NCBI GenBank assembly: GCA_958496175.1
Contig: OY292275.1
Location: 32,689,701 to 32,753,700, forward strand
DNA length: 64,000 nucleotides
From: Sisyra terminalis
Lineage: Eukaryota; Arthropoda; Insecta; Neuroptera; Sisyridae
Direction: 5' to 3'
The translations under genes and the position numbers were made by a program. Positions 37,001 to 48,612 of this stretch are shown piece by piece. Numbering within the stretch: the first letter of the stretch is position 1; each line of letters opens with the position of its first letter. Below the pieces are notes generated by a model. That model did no database searches and was not told the DNA's origin. It saw nothing but the letters and a program-made list of their open reading frames with translations.

Positions 37001-39668
37001 TTGAAATAAGCAGTTTAAATTGAAAAAATTGGATTATAATTTTGCAAATATTATAGCTTTGCAAAATTCAAATTCACTAATAATATTATTGTTATGAATG
37101 ACCCATGAACCTCATGAACTAATTCATTTTTATTGCTACTGAATTATGAATTGTAGAATTTTAAAGTATAAGTAAAAGTAAAAAAATTCATGATGTTCGT
37201 ACTTTAAAACGTTAAGATTATAAAAAATAATTGAAAATTTAATGAACGAGAGCTTTAAATAAATTTCCTTATGGTAAATTGATATCACAAAAATATAGTA
37301 TTAAATATTTTTTACTAACCATTGTCAACTCCATTATTAAGCAGTAAGTTCAGAACTTCAAATTAATAATTTAAAGAAAACCTTTTTTTATACTAATTGC
37401 GTATTTTACAGCATTAGTAACAATACAATAATATTCACATAGCAAATTTACACCAAACTCTTCATGCACCGATTGCTCAATTGCGACTGACTAGGAGCAC
37501 GCGGTTTTAAAGGCTTATATTCATTTTAAAATTTCATTGCTTCAAATATATAAACTAAACATTTTATGTTAATATCTATTGTATTAAATTTTTCGAATAT
37601 TTCTTTCATAAAAAATTAAAAACAACTGAATTTTATCTACATTAATGTGGGTATTGATAAACACAACATTGAAACTAGTGTAAACCTTATACAATATATT
37701 ATATAAAATATAAAAAATTGAAGTTATTTGATATCTTTTATTGTCGAAAAAAATAGTAATGATACCATCGCCCGTTTTAAATAAATCTTTCAATTATCTC
37801 CTTAATTCGTAAATGTAATTCAATTCTGTTGAATAATCTGTAACATGATTATAGAAAGACATAAACTTTTATTTCCTTTAGAAATTGATAATAACAGATA
37901 AAACATTGAAAATTTTCGACAGTTAAAAATGTTACAGATAAACTAAAAAAAAATGATTTTTTGTTTAAATCGTAAGAAATGAAATAATTTTTAACTGTCC
38001 ATAACTATCTTCAACAAGTCCTCTAAAAATGGAAAATGATAAACTGTAATAAAAATTTAACTAACATATTTTATAAGTCCATCTTAAGAATAGAACTATG
38101 GTATATTGAAGGGTTACAATAAAATAAAACATTTAAAAAACTATACGAGCTCACAAAAAATGCATTTTAAATACCCTTGCTATTGCCCATTTTTATTGAT
38201 CACGAATAATAAACATAATATTATACGTTTGACGTCAATAAATTATCAATATGCAAGTGATTTAAATAGTATTATAAGCGATCAATTTTTCATGTCAGAC
38301 TAAAACACTAATGTGTGGCTGAAATTTTTGGTCTAATTGTATAACAAAACAGATTTTTTTTACGATATACGTAAGTTCTATAACTGTATTTTTTTAAATT
38401 TACATTTGGTAAATGTGTATTGAGATTTGTATTTAATGTTCTGTTTTGTCTTGTTCTGTACTGTCTACTACAATTTCAGTCTTCTTCATAATATTTTTGT
38501 GACAGATGAATTAATACAAAATACAATGGTTTCATAATATTGCGTTGCAATAAAAAATTAATCCGTATAATCAATAAAAAATGTTTATGATCTATTACAC
38601 CACTCGCCACAATAAATTAAAGAACATAATCAACTTTATGCTATTGATAATAGTCTTCTTAAATCAAGTTTTTGTAGTGATATTTCAAAAAAAAATTAAT
38701 ATAGTATGTGTGAAAAGTAAAAGACATTTGACTAACATTGTTGCACTTGCTTTTGATTGCAAAGCATTCACGAGATGCAACTTCTGCACAAATTACACGT
38801 CTGTCAAATATCCTTCTCTTTTTAAACATACTATAAGATGTTCTATTTACAATATATAAATCAATAATTTTGATTTTGTATTTTCAATGAAAAGGATACA
38901 TGTTAATGCAGATGTTGAATGAAACATAGTAATGCCAGTCAGGAAAGTTATCAATTCAAAACCAATTAGTCCCAAAGTCAAACTCAATCCCACCATCAAT
39001 CTATATTAAACACAAAAAAGCATAGACAAACATTGATTAATAATCACACAAAGTGAAATAAATAAATGAGCAAAAAAAAGACAGAAGAGTTAGGTAATTT
39101 AAAAACAAAAAAAAATGTGAAAGAAGCAAAAGATGAATCATATTATTATAAATATTTCCCTATATTCAAGATAGTTCCTTACATTCAATAAAATACGAAT
39201 AAATTGTTGTCGGTATTTTGCATTATTTTTATGTTACAATTAAATATTTAACGTAAAAATCTACCAAGTAAACATCGAAATTTATCAAATTAAAAAATAA
39301 ATGTTTACTATTTTCACATTTCCCATATATCTTTACATATGGGGTCTTACATTCAGACGGCTCTCTGCTGCGTGAGCCATAAAAGTAAATAGACGAATTT
39401 CTGTGGAGGTCTTCAAAAGAGAAAGCATAAAGGATAATAAAATTGGACAATAAAAAGTGTTCTAGCGAGATCGAAATATCAAAAATTCTGGAAGGTCTAA
39501 ACCACTATAAAAAGGTTTCGATTATGAGTAGAGCCAGTCAAATATAAATAGCCAGCTAGATATATAATCAGTTATAAACAGTGAAATTTTTGCAATAGGT
39601 GTATTGTTGTATGTCCTAACAGAAATCCTTAACGAACCCGTTAAATATGAATAACTGTCAAAAATATT

Positions 39669-39721
<53 letters not shown>

Positions 39722-42700
39722 GTATCAAAATTTCGGCTTTTCTAGTCCCTTTTAGCGACGTCAATCTGCCCACCTTGCATTTTCTGCTTTGTTTTTAATT
39801 TTATTCGCGAATAAATTGGGTCATAATAAAAATCTAGTAACAAAAGAGAAAAATATACGACATTAGAAATGAAATAATAAAAAAATACGATTTTAATTAT
39901 AAACATAGCAAAAAAGGCGACGTTGCCAGATATTGACGTCACTAAAAAGGACATGGGCCAAACTTTTATCTCTCAATTACTATAATATTTTAAAATATTT
40001 GTACTTATCACAATTTAGCAAATATTCATATCTATAAACTAACTGCGAACTTAGTAAGCTACCTATGCTATTCCAATTAAAGATAGGTTCTTAATTTTTA
40101 ATATAAAGTTATACCAAATGTGTTAACAAAGACTTAGTTTAGATAAGTAACAGCAATTATCATAAATTAGGGGTTACAACAGAACATAAGAAAGTTTTTA
40201 TCAATATCTGAACTTTTGTCATTGAGAATGATCACATTGCAATGAATTGACCCTTGAATTTATTTTCTAGTTACTCGTAACATTACGTTTTAAGTAATTC
40301 ATGACTTATTTTTCACTGAATATTATACAAAAGATTTTTTTTATTTAAAATTTTAAATATATATATATATCACTTGCATGAAATACACGAGCTTTAACAA
40401 TAATTTCGTAATAAATTGTTAATTAAATTAATTGTTCAAAGAAACTTTGTATTGTTTTTCATTACTACAGGATACGAAAGAAAGTATTGGTTCGATTGTT
40501 TAATATCCAATTATGAAAAAGTTTTTAATTGCTGCTCAAATCATTAACAAATATCATATGATATTGGGAATGAAATAATAAACTAGTAGTAAATAACTTA
40601 ATCTAAGAAATAACTTAAAAATTAAATGTTATCTAGCATGCGACAATTTCCCACGTGCATATCAAAAGATTTATTTCAAGTCGTTAATTTTATAGACTAC
40701 TATCTGTTTATTTCAAGTGCATTTAATGTTTATATTTGGGGAAGATTTAAATATTGCAAATTCGATAGGTTAAGAATAATCAAAATTTGAAGTAATTTCA
40801 TAGTGAGACCAAAATAAAAATTAGCCTAAATATAGAATATAGGAGTATAAAATAAGTATCTTAATTTTAATAATTTAAAAAAAGCAATAAATATTTCCTC
40901 TTCAACCAATGATGAATCGAAACTGGATTCCTTATTTTGAAAAAAAAAGTTTTATTACAGAGTTGTTCAATTTCTTAAAGCAGTGGATTCCTGCGGGAAC
41001 AGTGTCGTCCCTCCAGTGAATGGTGGAATTTTCAAAGTATGTGTAGCAGTGGCTACACCTACAAAACAGGGCTGAATCAAGAAAGAGTTGATACCGTTTA
41101 ATTTGGTATTATTTCTCCCTTTTTAACATTGATACGTATTTTATTTACTTCCGAATCACAATAAATTAATTATCAGGTAATTACCTGATGATGACAGTCA
41201 AAAACTGTCGAAACGCGTCGTAATAAAGAAATTTAATTGAATCTCAAAGACTTATATATATTATTATCCATTATTTCTCCCCTTTTCAATAAATTGGTAT
41301 AATGCACTACATATTGTAAGACAAGGGAGTTTTACTAAGAATTTATGTTTTTTAAAGAGATTAATAGCTCAGAAAAGCTTAAGAACTCTTGATTTAAGGA
41401 GGTCCTTCCGTAGGCGGGCTTATTTTTTAAGCATTTTTCGGGGTTTTTTTAAGGACCAAAGGAAAGATAGAACTTTGGGTTTTTTATCATTTGTTTATAT
41501 TCTATATATTTTAAGAATATGTATATAAATTAATGAATAATAATGTATGTTCTATGATTCGATTTATTTTTTGATTACGGCGCGTTTCAACAGTTTTTGG
41601 CTGTCATCATCAGGTAATTATTGTTTTAAAATAATCATTAATATAAGGGACATGAACCGAACTTTGACTGTTAAGTTATTGTCATATATTTTTGAAATAG
41701 TTTGTTATGATTCTTTAACTCATGTCTCTTCTAGGTCGGTCAAAATCTGGCAACGTTGGTTTTTCTACTTTGCTTTTTTATTCTATTAGTGATTTTTTCG
41801 TTAATTCAATTCTAATATGGTATAGTTTTTGCTTTTGCTGCTAAATTTACATAATGGGTTGATATATTCGCGAATAAATTTAAAAACAAAGTAGAAAATC
41901 CAACGTTGCCAGATTTTGATGTCCTTAAAACAAACAAGAGCTAATTTTTTACCATATATTTATATAATATATCATATAAAGCATATATTTATATAAGTAC
42001 TATTTAAATTACTTGAAAAAAATGCGGTATACTTCTTTATTAACTTTAATTTGATAATTATCACAGATATTCATTAAAATAACAAAACGTACTTTTTCCA
42101 TTTTATAAATAATAACAGTAATATATTAGAAAATGTTTATGTTTCAAATGATTCTCGATAAGCCTTATAATTTTTCCATACTATAAATAATCGTGCTAAC
42201 AGAAACCAAAGTAAAAACAATAACTTCTTAGAAACTGATAATGCTAACACCGAATTGAATTCACTGTTTTTTTAAGCTAAAGTAAACAAATATTAAAAGT
42301 TTTCAACTGATAGATTTATTTTCAACAAAACTGGTTTATAAACTGACAATATCCTCAGTCTACATAATAATAATTAAAATTAAGTGGAAACTATTTTTGC
42401 GTTAAATCAATTATTAGTGATACTTTTATTAGTAAACATCAAAAAAAAAAACGATTCACCATGAAATTTTAAACAGGCAAGTAGTGGAAATGTGAACAAA
42501 AATTAATTAATTTTATTAGTCGGAAAAACCCAAAAATTCACTTCACTTCCAAAATTCTAAAGTTTCCAGCAAACCACATTGTAGCAAATAAATTATACGG
42601 CCTTTTATATTTTCAACTAACTGATACCCGCCACTTCATTTATCAAACATAAAATAAGTCTTAAATATTTTCAAAAATTGAGTACAACACACGCATAGGT

Positions 42701-44882
42701 GCAGCGATTAAGCTTATATGTAATTATAATTTAAAAATCAACTATCCGATATTACATAAGAATGTGAAAATAACTTTCATTTTTAAAAAATGGCAAAATT
42801 TTATTTATGAGAAATGAACGGATAGAAAACGATGAGAATCTATTTAAAGATTTTTACGTGAAATGCCTACAAAGTCGTTAAATTTTGAGGTAGTTTAACC
42901 CAATCGGATAGGGGGGCCTGAAAGGGTTATATCAGAAGTTATTTCTAATGTTCAGAAGGTATAGAAGAGGTACTATGTAAATTTTCTTGAGTTTTAAAAT
43001 GACGAAAGAAAATTAATCACTGTTCTTGGTTCATAACAAAATTTAAAATTTTATAATTTCATTTTTTCATCCAATTAAAACAGACAATGAGAATAATTAA
43101 TATTAAATACTAAATTATATTTATAAATATAGGTAATATTGTCAAATTATGCTTAGTAGAAATTACACCTTACTTACTTTAAAAAAGTAAGTTCCATTTT
43201 CCAGTAAAATATCTATGCCAATAATCAGTTCCTTAATAGAGTTTTGAAAACTAATTAATGTAATTAAGCACTAATTATTTCTTATCATAATAATACCTAC
43301 TTCGTACGATAGTCGCTAAGAAGGAGAAAATACAATGAAAGTAAATTTGAGTCATGTTATCACAAAAATATAAATACCATCTAAAAAAAATATTATTATC
43401 GCAAAAATATTTTTTGAAAATAACAAATGATCAAAAATAACATTGATGGTAACCTACTAGTGACCGAGTGATCAAGGTGACCGCTCCAAAACTAATAGAT
43501 GTTGGGTTTAATCTTCGTGTCGAGCAAATTTTGGATATTTCCCCATTTACGGAATTTTATTAACACTAAAGTCGCTAAAAACTTTGGTAATTATAAAGCG
43601 ACGATAAATAACAATTAAAAAAACATAATACTTCAAAATGATTAAAATATACTTATACAATTGGAAAATTCTGCACTTGGAAAAGTATATTTTGAACATT
43701 TTGGATTGTAACCTAACTATTCAAACGATATTAGAAGCCCATCCCGTTCCATTTTTCTAATACTTCCTTATAATAAAACTTTACATATAAACTTTCTAAT
43801 GGGATAAAAATGAAGTGATAACAAATAAAGAAAAATATATAAGCCCAAACATGAAACAGTTTTAGATTATTCTTTATTAATATAACTTTTTTAGGATATG
43901 TTCAGTTTTCCTTGTCAACCTCCCGCCCTACTCAGATCTCCGATAGTTCTATATTCTAAGCTTGAAAATAAATAAAAAAAAATTATTTTTAATTTATTTC
44001 GAAATTACACCTATAACTTTTAAGTATTGTATTTTTTTTTTCGGAATTTTGTTGCATGTGCACCGGGATACACTATGGGCTAAAAATAATTAATAATTAC
44101 AATACACTAATATTTATTTAAAAAATTGATTATTTACTAATTTAAAATGAAACTTGAGATTTTTAGTTTGACTCTACTTTCACAGCCTTTTTACTAACTA
44201 ATTTTTTTAACTGAGTTTGCTGCATCGATGCTTCTTTTTCTACTAAAACCAACCCTTTCTAAATAATTCCAAAAAGGCCATAAAAAAATAATTTTATCTT
44301 TTCTGGAATATTCATTTATCGAACAATCAACACCTAAACTATTTAGAGATATCTGGCTTACGACTCCTTTAGAATATTCTTTCAAAGGCTGGTTCATTGC
44401 TTTATTTGCTAATATTGCTAATAATTATTGCTAATATTTTATAATAGTCATTTGAAAAAATGTATTTTTTGTATATACTTATTGTTAAACTTAAATTTAA
44501 TTCGAAAAGCAATAAGAACATAGCGACCTTAATAACCCTCAAATAAACTAACATAGACAGACTTTCTATATCTATCTAACGTTTAGATATTAAACTAAAT
44601 TTAAACTGATAATACCTAAGTAATAATTTTAATATATTTACAAAAACAAAATATCAATTAAAATTTAAGTAACAATACTATTTTTAAAATGAAATTGTAA
44701 ATCGGCACTTATAATAATATATATTCTACATTACAAATGTGTATTTAAGTTTTTATCATAACAGGAACAAATAATAATCGGGTAAAACATCATTCACTTA
44801 CTGAAATTGTTGCCCTGATACCACTGTTGTTGAGTGGCTGGAGGATGGAAGGCACGCCATCGCCATCTCCTGATTGCTCCAT
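31061..44882 (-). CDS. Facilitated glucose transporter, GLUT/SLC2A class I-like
   Basis: Nine coding exons in transcript order: 44882-44802, 34993-34850, 34778-34493, 34433-34293, 34219-34082, 33993-33800, 33741-33529, 33460-33189, 31190-31061. All phases match and give 532 residues. GLUT signatures appear in order: NKVGRKGS, LGRLIIGLAGG, PESPKYL, QQCSGINAVFYYS (sugar-binding helix 7), TGRR, LGPIPYFIGSELF, NWAGNF and PETNGRDIGEI. The family's helix-10 Trp in GPIPW is Tyr here. The protein moves hexoses across the plasma membrane down their gradient. The N-terminus (MEQSGDGDGVPSILQPLNNS) lies on an exon 9.8 kb upstream, chosen because it has an ATG, an open frame and a GTAAGT donor in the right phase. 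That first exon is the least certain. An alternative short first exon at 37334-37320 is possible. Confidence 0.9.
31875..31960. repeat. Perfect 30-bp inverted repeat (hairpin)
   Basis: 31875-31904 and 31931-31960 are exact reverse complements, each containing AGTTTCAATTTAAATTCAAT or its inverse. They are separated by 26 bases that repeat part of the arm again (TTTATTTATTGAA). The repeat lies in the last intron of the transporter gene. Perfect arms suggest recent origin or conversion. Confidence 0.85.
32261..32453 (-). mobile_element. Palindromic MITE family M, copy 6 (short form)
   Basis: About 193 bp, lacking the middle TATACGATATTAGAATTGAA segment of full copies. The arms show AATATCTGGCAACATCGCG and ATACAACGTTGTCAGATATT. 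The core is CATAATGAATATTTAGCCAC in the inverse orientation. It is in the last intron of the transporter gene. Confidence 0.78.
32640..33064. mobile_element. hAT-like element with internal foldback
   Basis: It opens with TAGTTTCTCAACC (32640-32652) and closes with the exact inverse GGTTGAGAAACTA (33052-33064), matching the common hAT terminus. Both flanks contain GGGCTA, but not perfectly adjacent to the ends. Inside, 32778-32825 and 32878-32922 form a second imperfect foldback (TTTCATG, CTAGTC, TTTCTAGCGAAAA), with GTCACGTGAC near its centre. It has no ORF and lies in the last intron of the transporter gene. Confidence 0.65.
35363..35587 (-). mobile_element. Palindromic MITE family M, copy 7
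   Basis: About 225 bp in the first intron of the transporter gene. It starts GGCTCATGTCTCTTTTAGG and ends with AAGGAACATGAG. The right arm's usual ACGTTGCC is altered to AAGTTTCAAG. The core is in the inverse orientation. Confidence 0.78.
36724..36926 (+). mobile_element. Palindromic MITE family M, copy 8, with TAAAAT duplication
   Basis: About 203 bp. It starts GGGCTCTTATTCC and ends AAGGAACATGAGCCC. The bases TAAAAT directly precede and directly follow it, the clearest candidate target-site duplication for this family. The right arm has TTCAACGTTGCCAAATTTTG. It is in the first intron of the transporter gene. Confidence 0.82.
37320..37334 (-). other. Possible alternative first coding exon of the transporter
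   Basis: ATGGAGTTGACAATG followed by GTTAGT would supply MELTM in phase with exon 2 of the transporter gene. The piece is only five codons and has no independent support, so it is recorded as a low-confidence alternative to the exon at 44802-44882. Confidence 0.15.
39674..39719. repeat. (AT)23 microsatellite
   Basis: Uninterrupted 46-bp AT dinucleotide run, fourteen bases before MITE copy 9. Its length may be under-called in assembly. Confidence 0.97.
39734..39960 (-). mobile_element. Palindromic MITE family M, copy 9
   Basis: About 227 bp, one of the best preserved copies. The left arm has AGTCCCTTTTAGCGACGTCA, and the right arm has GACGTTGCCAGATATTGACG followed by TCACTAAAAAGGACATGGGCC. 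The core has CATAATAAAAATCTAGTAAC in the inverse orientation. It is in the first intron of the transporter gene. Confidence 0.85.
41176..41229 (+). ncRNA. Hammerhead ribozyme, type I-like with minimal stem III
   Basis: All core positions fit. Stem I is ATTAC (41180-41184) with GTAAT (41220-41224). The conserved CTGATGA is at 41185-41191. Stem II is GACAGT (41193-41198) and ACTGTC (41204-41209), closed by CAAAA. The conserved GAA is at 41210-41212. The short stem III is AC..GT (41213-41218), followed by C17 at 41219 where self-cleavage would occur. One extra U (41192) sits between the core and stem II, the only departure from consensus. Such short-stem-III hammerheads are known in retroelements and animal repeats. 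It is in the first intron of the transporter gene but on the opposite strand, so it would not act in that transcript. Confidence 0.72.
41573..41621 (-). ncRNA. Degenerate hammerhead motif, inverted partner
   Basis: The reverse complement repeats the same architecture: ATTAC, CTGATGA, a weakened stem II (GACAGC with ACTGTT), GAA, ACGCGCC, GTAAT. The base before the cleavage site is C instead of the required U, so the triplet is GCC. Self-cleavage is therefore unlikely. Stem I is fully kept. It lies about 345 bp from, and inverted relative to, the intact motif, and in the sense orientation of the transporter gene. Confidence 0.65.
41718..41942 (+). mobile_element. Palindromic MITE family M, copy 10
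   Basis: About 225 bp, 97 bp after the inverted hammerhead motif. The arms are CAAAATCTGGCAACGTTGG and the inverse CCAACGTTGCCAGATTTTG, matching over a long stretch. The core has GCTGCTAAATTTACATAATG. It is in the first intron of the transporter gene. Confidence 0.85.
42840..43040 (+). repeat. Dispersed repeat family C, copy 1
   Basis: The block GTTCAGAAGGTATAGAAGAGG and the nearby TAGTTTAACCCAAT region recur inverted at 45740-45870. The GAAAGAAAATTAATCACTGT block recurs, not inverted, near 46790. Limits are approximate. Confidence 0.5.
43451..43627 (+). mobile_element. tRNA-derived SINE family S, copy 2
   Basis: The tRNA-like head has GTGACCGAGTGATCAAGG (A box) and GGGTTTAATCTTCG (diverged B box). 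The body has CGAGCAAATTTTGGATATTT and AAAGTCGCTAAAAACTTTGG. The tail is AAAGCGACGATAAATAAC followed by A-rich sequence. It is in the first intron of the transporter gene, antisense to it. Confidence 0.82.
44194..44397 (-). CDS. Hypothetical 67-residue frame inside the transporter intron
   Basis: Starts MNQPLKEYSKGVVSQISLN and contains IIFLWPFWNYLERVGFSRKR, a hydrophobic-aromatic stretch followed by basic residues. No family recognised. It runs in the same direction as the transporter, about 400 bp after its first exon. It could be a nested small gene, a cryptic exon or chance; I favour chance. Confidence 0.12.
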   Translation of the reverse strand: MNQPLKEYSKGVVSQISLNSLGVDCSINEYSRKDKIIFLWPFWNYLERVGFSRKRSIDAANSVKKIS

Positions 44883-45628
44883 AACAATGTTCCCGAAATA
44901 CAAATGTGAGCAATCAAAATCAAAAACCGAGCAGGAACTAGACCAGCAGCGTCGTACATAACACAATTATTTGCTTTTGTTTTTGTCTACAGTATACTGT
45001 GGAACCTATTTATAAAGAAACCATATTTTATAAAACAATCACGTCAGCAAAATGAAGAAAAAATAAGAATAAAAATTATGTTTAAAACTTAGGAAGATAA
45101 TTTATTTAAATAACTTGCACACTTTTACTATGATATAGAAAACTTTCCTTTGTTAAATATAGATATAGTCAAACAATCTTTAAATCGTAATTTTAAAATT
45201 TCAACGAATTAATTTATGCTTCTCTATAAATTTATCATAGTTTACTTAGGTTTTATTTTATTTCAATGGATAAATAAAACATGAAAATATGCATTAACTA
45301 GGTAGATGTACTTGGAAATGATCAAGGTTCAAAGTAAAAAGAAGTTTAATGTAATGACTTTTCAGTTATCTTACAATTAGTTCGTATTAACAATATCGTT
45401 ACAAATACCTGTATCTCATTACGTCATCTGAAAAGTGATGGATAATAATTTTTGTTTCTTTTTTTGATTTTCTACCATAAAATAATTAAAAAAAATTAGA
45501 CCTTAAAAAACAATTTGTGCTAATTATTTATTGCCATGTCTTTAAACAGAAAATTTCGGACAAGTGTAGAAGAAAATTAACAGTTATTCTACAGTAAACC
45601 AACCAAAAACATTTTATTTAAAAAAATG

Positions 45629-45646
45629 CCCCCCCCCCCCCCCCCC
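45629..45646. repeat. Poly-C homopolymer, 18 bases
   Basis: An uninterrupted run of C in a strongly AT-rich setting, following AAAAAAT. It is unusual in this window and prone to length errors in assembly. Confidence 0.9.
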
Positions 45647-45739
45647 GCTTCTTCAGCTCTTTGCTTGATAGCCAAAAATTGTATATTTTCCATTAATATT
45701 TTTTTAAAACAGTCTGTATATTTTATTTATATCATTATA

Positions 45740-45870
45740 GAGCTATTCTCCGGTTTTATTTCCTCATTTTAAGTCATTAAAATTCATACAGTACATCCTC
45801 TATACCTTCTGAACATTAAGTCTCCTCTACCAGACCTCTTCGGCCGCAGTAAACTACTCCAAATTTACTG
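45740..45870 (-). repeat. Dispersed repeat family C, copy 2
   Basis: The inverse of 42840-42980 is recognisable through CCTCTATACCTTCTGAAC. The element may continue towards the hAT insertion at 46222, whose right flank again resembles 42998-43030. Confidence 0.5.
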
Positions 45871-46221
45871 TTCTGCCTTTAATCCATAGGTTTCCATACA
45901 ACTGTCTCACTTACAATCGTACGGATATAGTTTATATTCTGGCGAATCATTCTTTGAGGAATTCCATAAATTGCACATTTTATACTATAATGTAAAATTT
46001 AAGAATAAAATTCTATCACAAACAGTTTGTCAGAATGAATTCCTACAAGTGCTAGTGAGATAGCTACATGGCAACCTGAGAATTAGAGAGAGGGGGAGGT
46101 AGAGAAATTTAGGGTAGTTTACCATGGCCACAGTTGTATACAGAAGTGATTTTTCAATGATATAGAGGTAATGGTATAGACTTTTCAATGGTATAATGTT
46201 CAATGGATATAGAGGATGAAC

Positions 46222-46765
46222 CACTGAGATGTATGACTAGAGTGAACATGCTCTATAAGCCTAATGTTAAATATAAATTTTCATTTCCCCTCAATTTTCC
46301 GGGAGCTCGTCCTCCTTCCATAGACCAATTGCACAAAATATACTCTCCCCTCTCTAAATCGGCATATTGACCAGAGTGGAACAGTTCTAACGACGGCCAC
46401 GAGAGAGCGCTAAGTAAGAACAAGAGTAGTGTCCGACCGAAACTATTTTTTTCTTTTTCTGTATTCAAAATGGTACTACCGGACCTATCACTATAAGTGC
46501 TAGCGTCGTTTTATCTTTCGTTAGTAAGAGACACGAACCGATACAAAGTTTAAAAGTGAGAGCGAGATAACAGCAATCATCGCTGTGATCTCGCCATTTT
46601 CTGTACAGAAGTCTTATCATATGCCATTATTTTACCATTTTTGATACAAAAAAAGAAGCTGGCCCGGTGGACCCTAAAAAAAGATAAGAAAGTAGGGGCC
46701 CGATGGTATTCATTATATTTTGGGCAGCTTTATGACCAATTTTACTCTAGTTATACATCTCAGTG
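46222..46765. mobile_element. hAT-like element with 8-bp target duplication
   Basis: 544 bp, starting CACTGAGATGTATGACTAG and ending with the inverse (CTAGTTATACATCTCAGTG). The flanks are GGATGAAC (46214-46221) and GGATGAAG (46766-46773), an 8-bp duplication with one difference. The inside is GC-richer than its surroundings and includes an internal hairpin near 46560-46595 (GCGAGATAACAGC paired with GCTGTGATCTCGC). There is no transposase ORF. It appears to have inserted into an older repeat. Confidence 0.85.
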
Positions 46766-46773
46766 GGATGAAG

Positions 46774-48612
46774 TCACTTTTAAAATAATCAAAGAAAATT
46801 GATCACTGGTTCTTAGACTATTATGCTAATATTTAAAAGAAACTTTCCATGGATTACAAATTACATGAGGAAACTACGTTTTCACTGTCTGAAAAAAAAT
46901 CTCAAAAGAAATTATCTGATTTACAAATCTTTTCAAAGAAGACAAAAAGGTCGTATTAGAAACCGGGTTCTAAGTATTTATTTCAGTTGTTTCTGCGATA
47001 ATCCGGCCCTGAGTATAGCTAGACAGTAAATACTTTTGTGTGACTATTAGGGTACGTTATTTACTTTTGCAATACCTTTAAAAACAGTACTGTATTATTA
47101 ATTGCCTAATTTAGCATAAAAGTAAATAGAAAGTTGAGTAATATGATTATATTGAAATATTGTATTTCTTTTTTATGGACGCAAAATAAAAACAGTAAAG
47201 TTCCTAATAAAATTAGTTTTGGAAACTTATATTGTTTCCGATATAACAATAACAATTTTACCTTGTCATCTAGCTTAACAACAACCTACCATAATAATTT
47301 TACAATATTTTCATTAAGGTAGTTCTAAAGCTGTCCGAGTGTCTTAAGCTAAGTTATAAAAATAACTACAGTTTGTAATTTTTTTAAGTTTTTAGTTCTA
47401 TAAAATGTATAGCTGACTTTACAAATATTAAGGTAAATATAGAACTTAAAAATAATGTACAATAACCGTTGCAAACTATAGGTGTAAGTGGGTGTAAGTA
47501 TAAAGGTGCACATTTTTTTTGTTTGTTATTTTATTTTTTTCGGATTAAAACTCAATGAGTTGTTCTATTATTACTATCAAATTTATTAGCAATATAAGAG
47601 AAGTTTCCTATAACTATAAAGCAGTTTATTTTAATTAAATAATATAAAATATTTACATAAATATCTATTGTCATTTATTGTACTACCGGGTTCCTATTTT
47701 CATGGTTACGTACATCAATACATTACGTCAATGAGACATAATCATCTCAAAAAGCATATTACTTTAAGATTTTACTTACCAAAAAATAATGTAAAATTAT
47801 TTCATTAAAAATTTTAACGTTAGTTACAATAAATTATTGAAAAAATAAAAATAAATTAACAATATTCCTAAGGCATTCTAATGCACATTCATGTTTTGTG
47901 TTTAGTAACGGTCTTTAGCTCTATGGTATCCAACGGTATCTATGGAATTGTTTTCCTGCTTTCCCTATTGGTAAAATAAAGAGGAATATGCAGTTCAAGA
48001 AAATTGCTTATTCTTTTAGATTTTTCTAAAATATATACCTAAGTACAAATGTTTCTTGAAATTAAGCAATGTACTTTTGTTTATTTGACTCATTTGAAAT
48101 CTAATTGTAAACTATATATTTAATAAAATTTAACCAAAATAAAATAATAAACATGTATATTTCGTATGTTTCGTACCTTTCGCATAATGGCGCATATTGC
48201 GTATTTGTGATATACGTGATACATTATATTCATGGTTCATATTTCCTAATAAAGATTAATAAAATTATTACAACTTTAAAAAAATACTCTTTTATTTATT
48301 ATTTACTCATAAAAATACAAATCTTTTAAATGAAAACATGTAAAATAACATTTCTTTTTTACGGCGACGACAGCGACAGATATAGACAGATATTTCCTTA
48401 AATTTTTAGTTCAGTGGATTAAAACAGATGATGATGACTGACTTATAATGACAATGAAAATCTCCTGATTTTGTGCAGTATTGAGTTTCATATCTGATTC
48501 AATGTTTAAAATAAAATGTAATTTGTTCAAATATGTTAACAATGTTTAGTTTTTGAAATTATTTTCACCATTGATATTCTCTAATATTCATTTAAAAAAA
48601 AATTACTAAATA
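46774..48612. other. Upstream region of UBE2G2
   Basis: AT-rich with no exon chain recognised. The open frames of 62-68 codons here have no family resemblance and no splice context. Confidence 0.4.

Larger units (their letters stand above)
44883..46213. other. Intergenic between transporter and UBE2G2, left part
   Basis: Upstream region of the transporter's first exon, then AT-rich sequence with an 18-base C run at 45629-45646 and an inverted copy of repeat C at about 45740-45870. No gene recognised. Confidence 0.4.

Noticed and set aside
39522..39773. 83-codon frame with an Ile/Tyr run
   Set aside because: Generated by the AT microsatellite and a MITE end.
43451..43520. Candidate tRNA genes at the SINE heads (also at 60407, 61894, 63128)
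   Set aside because: The pol III boxes are present but the acceptor stem and normal 3' half are missing; each is followed by the same SINE body and tail.
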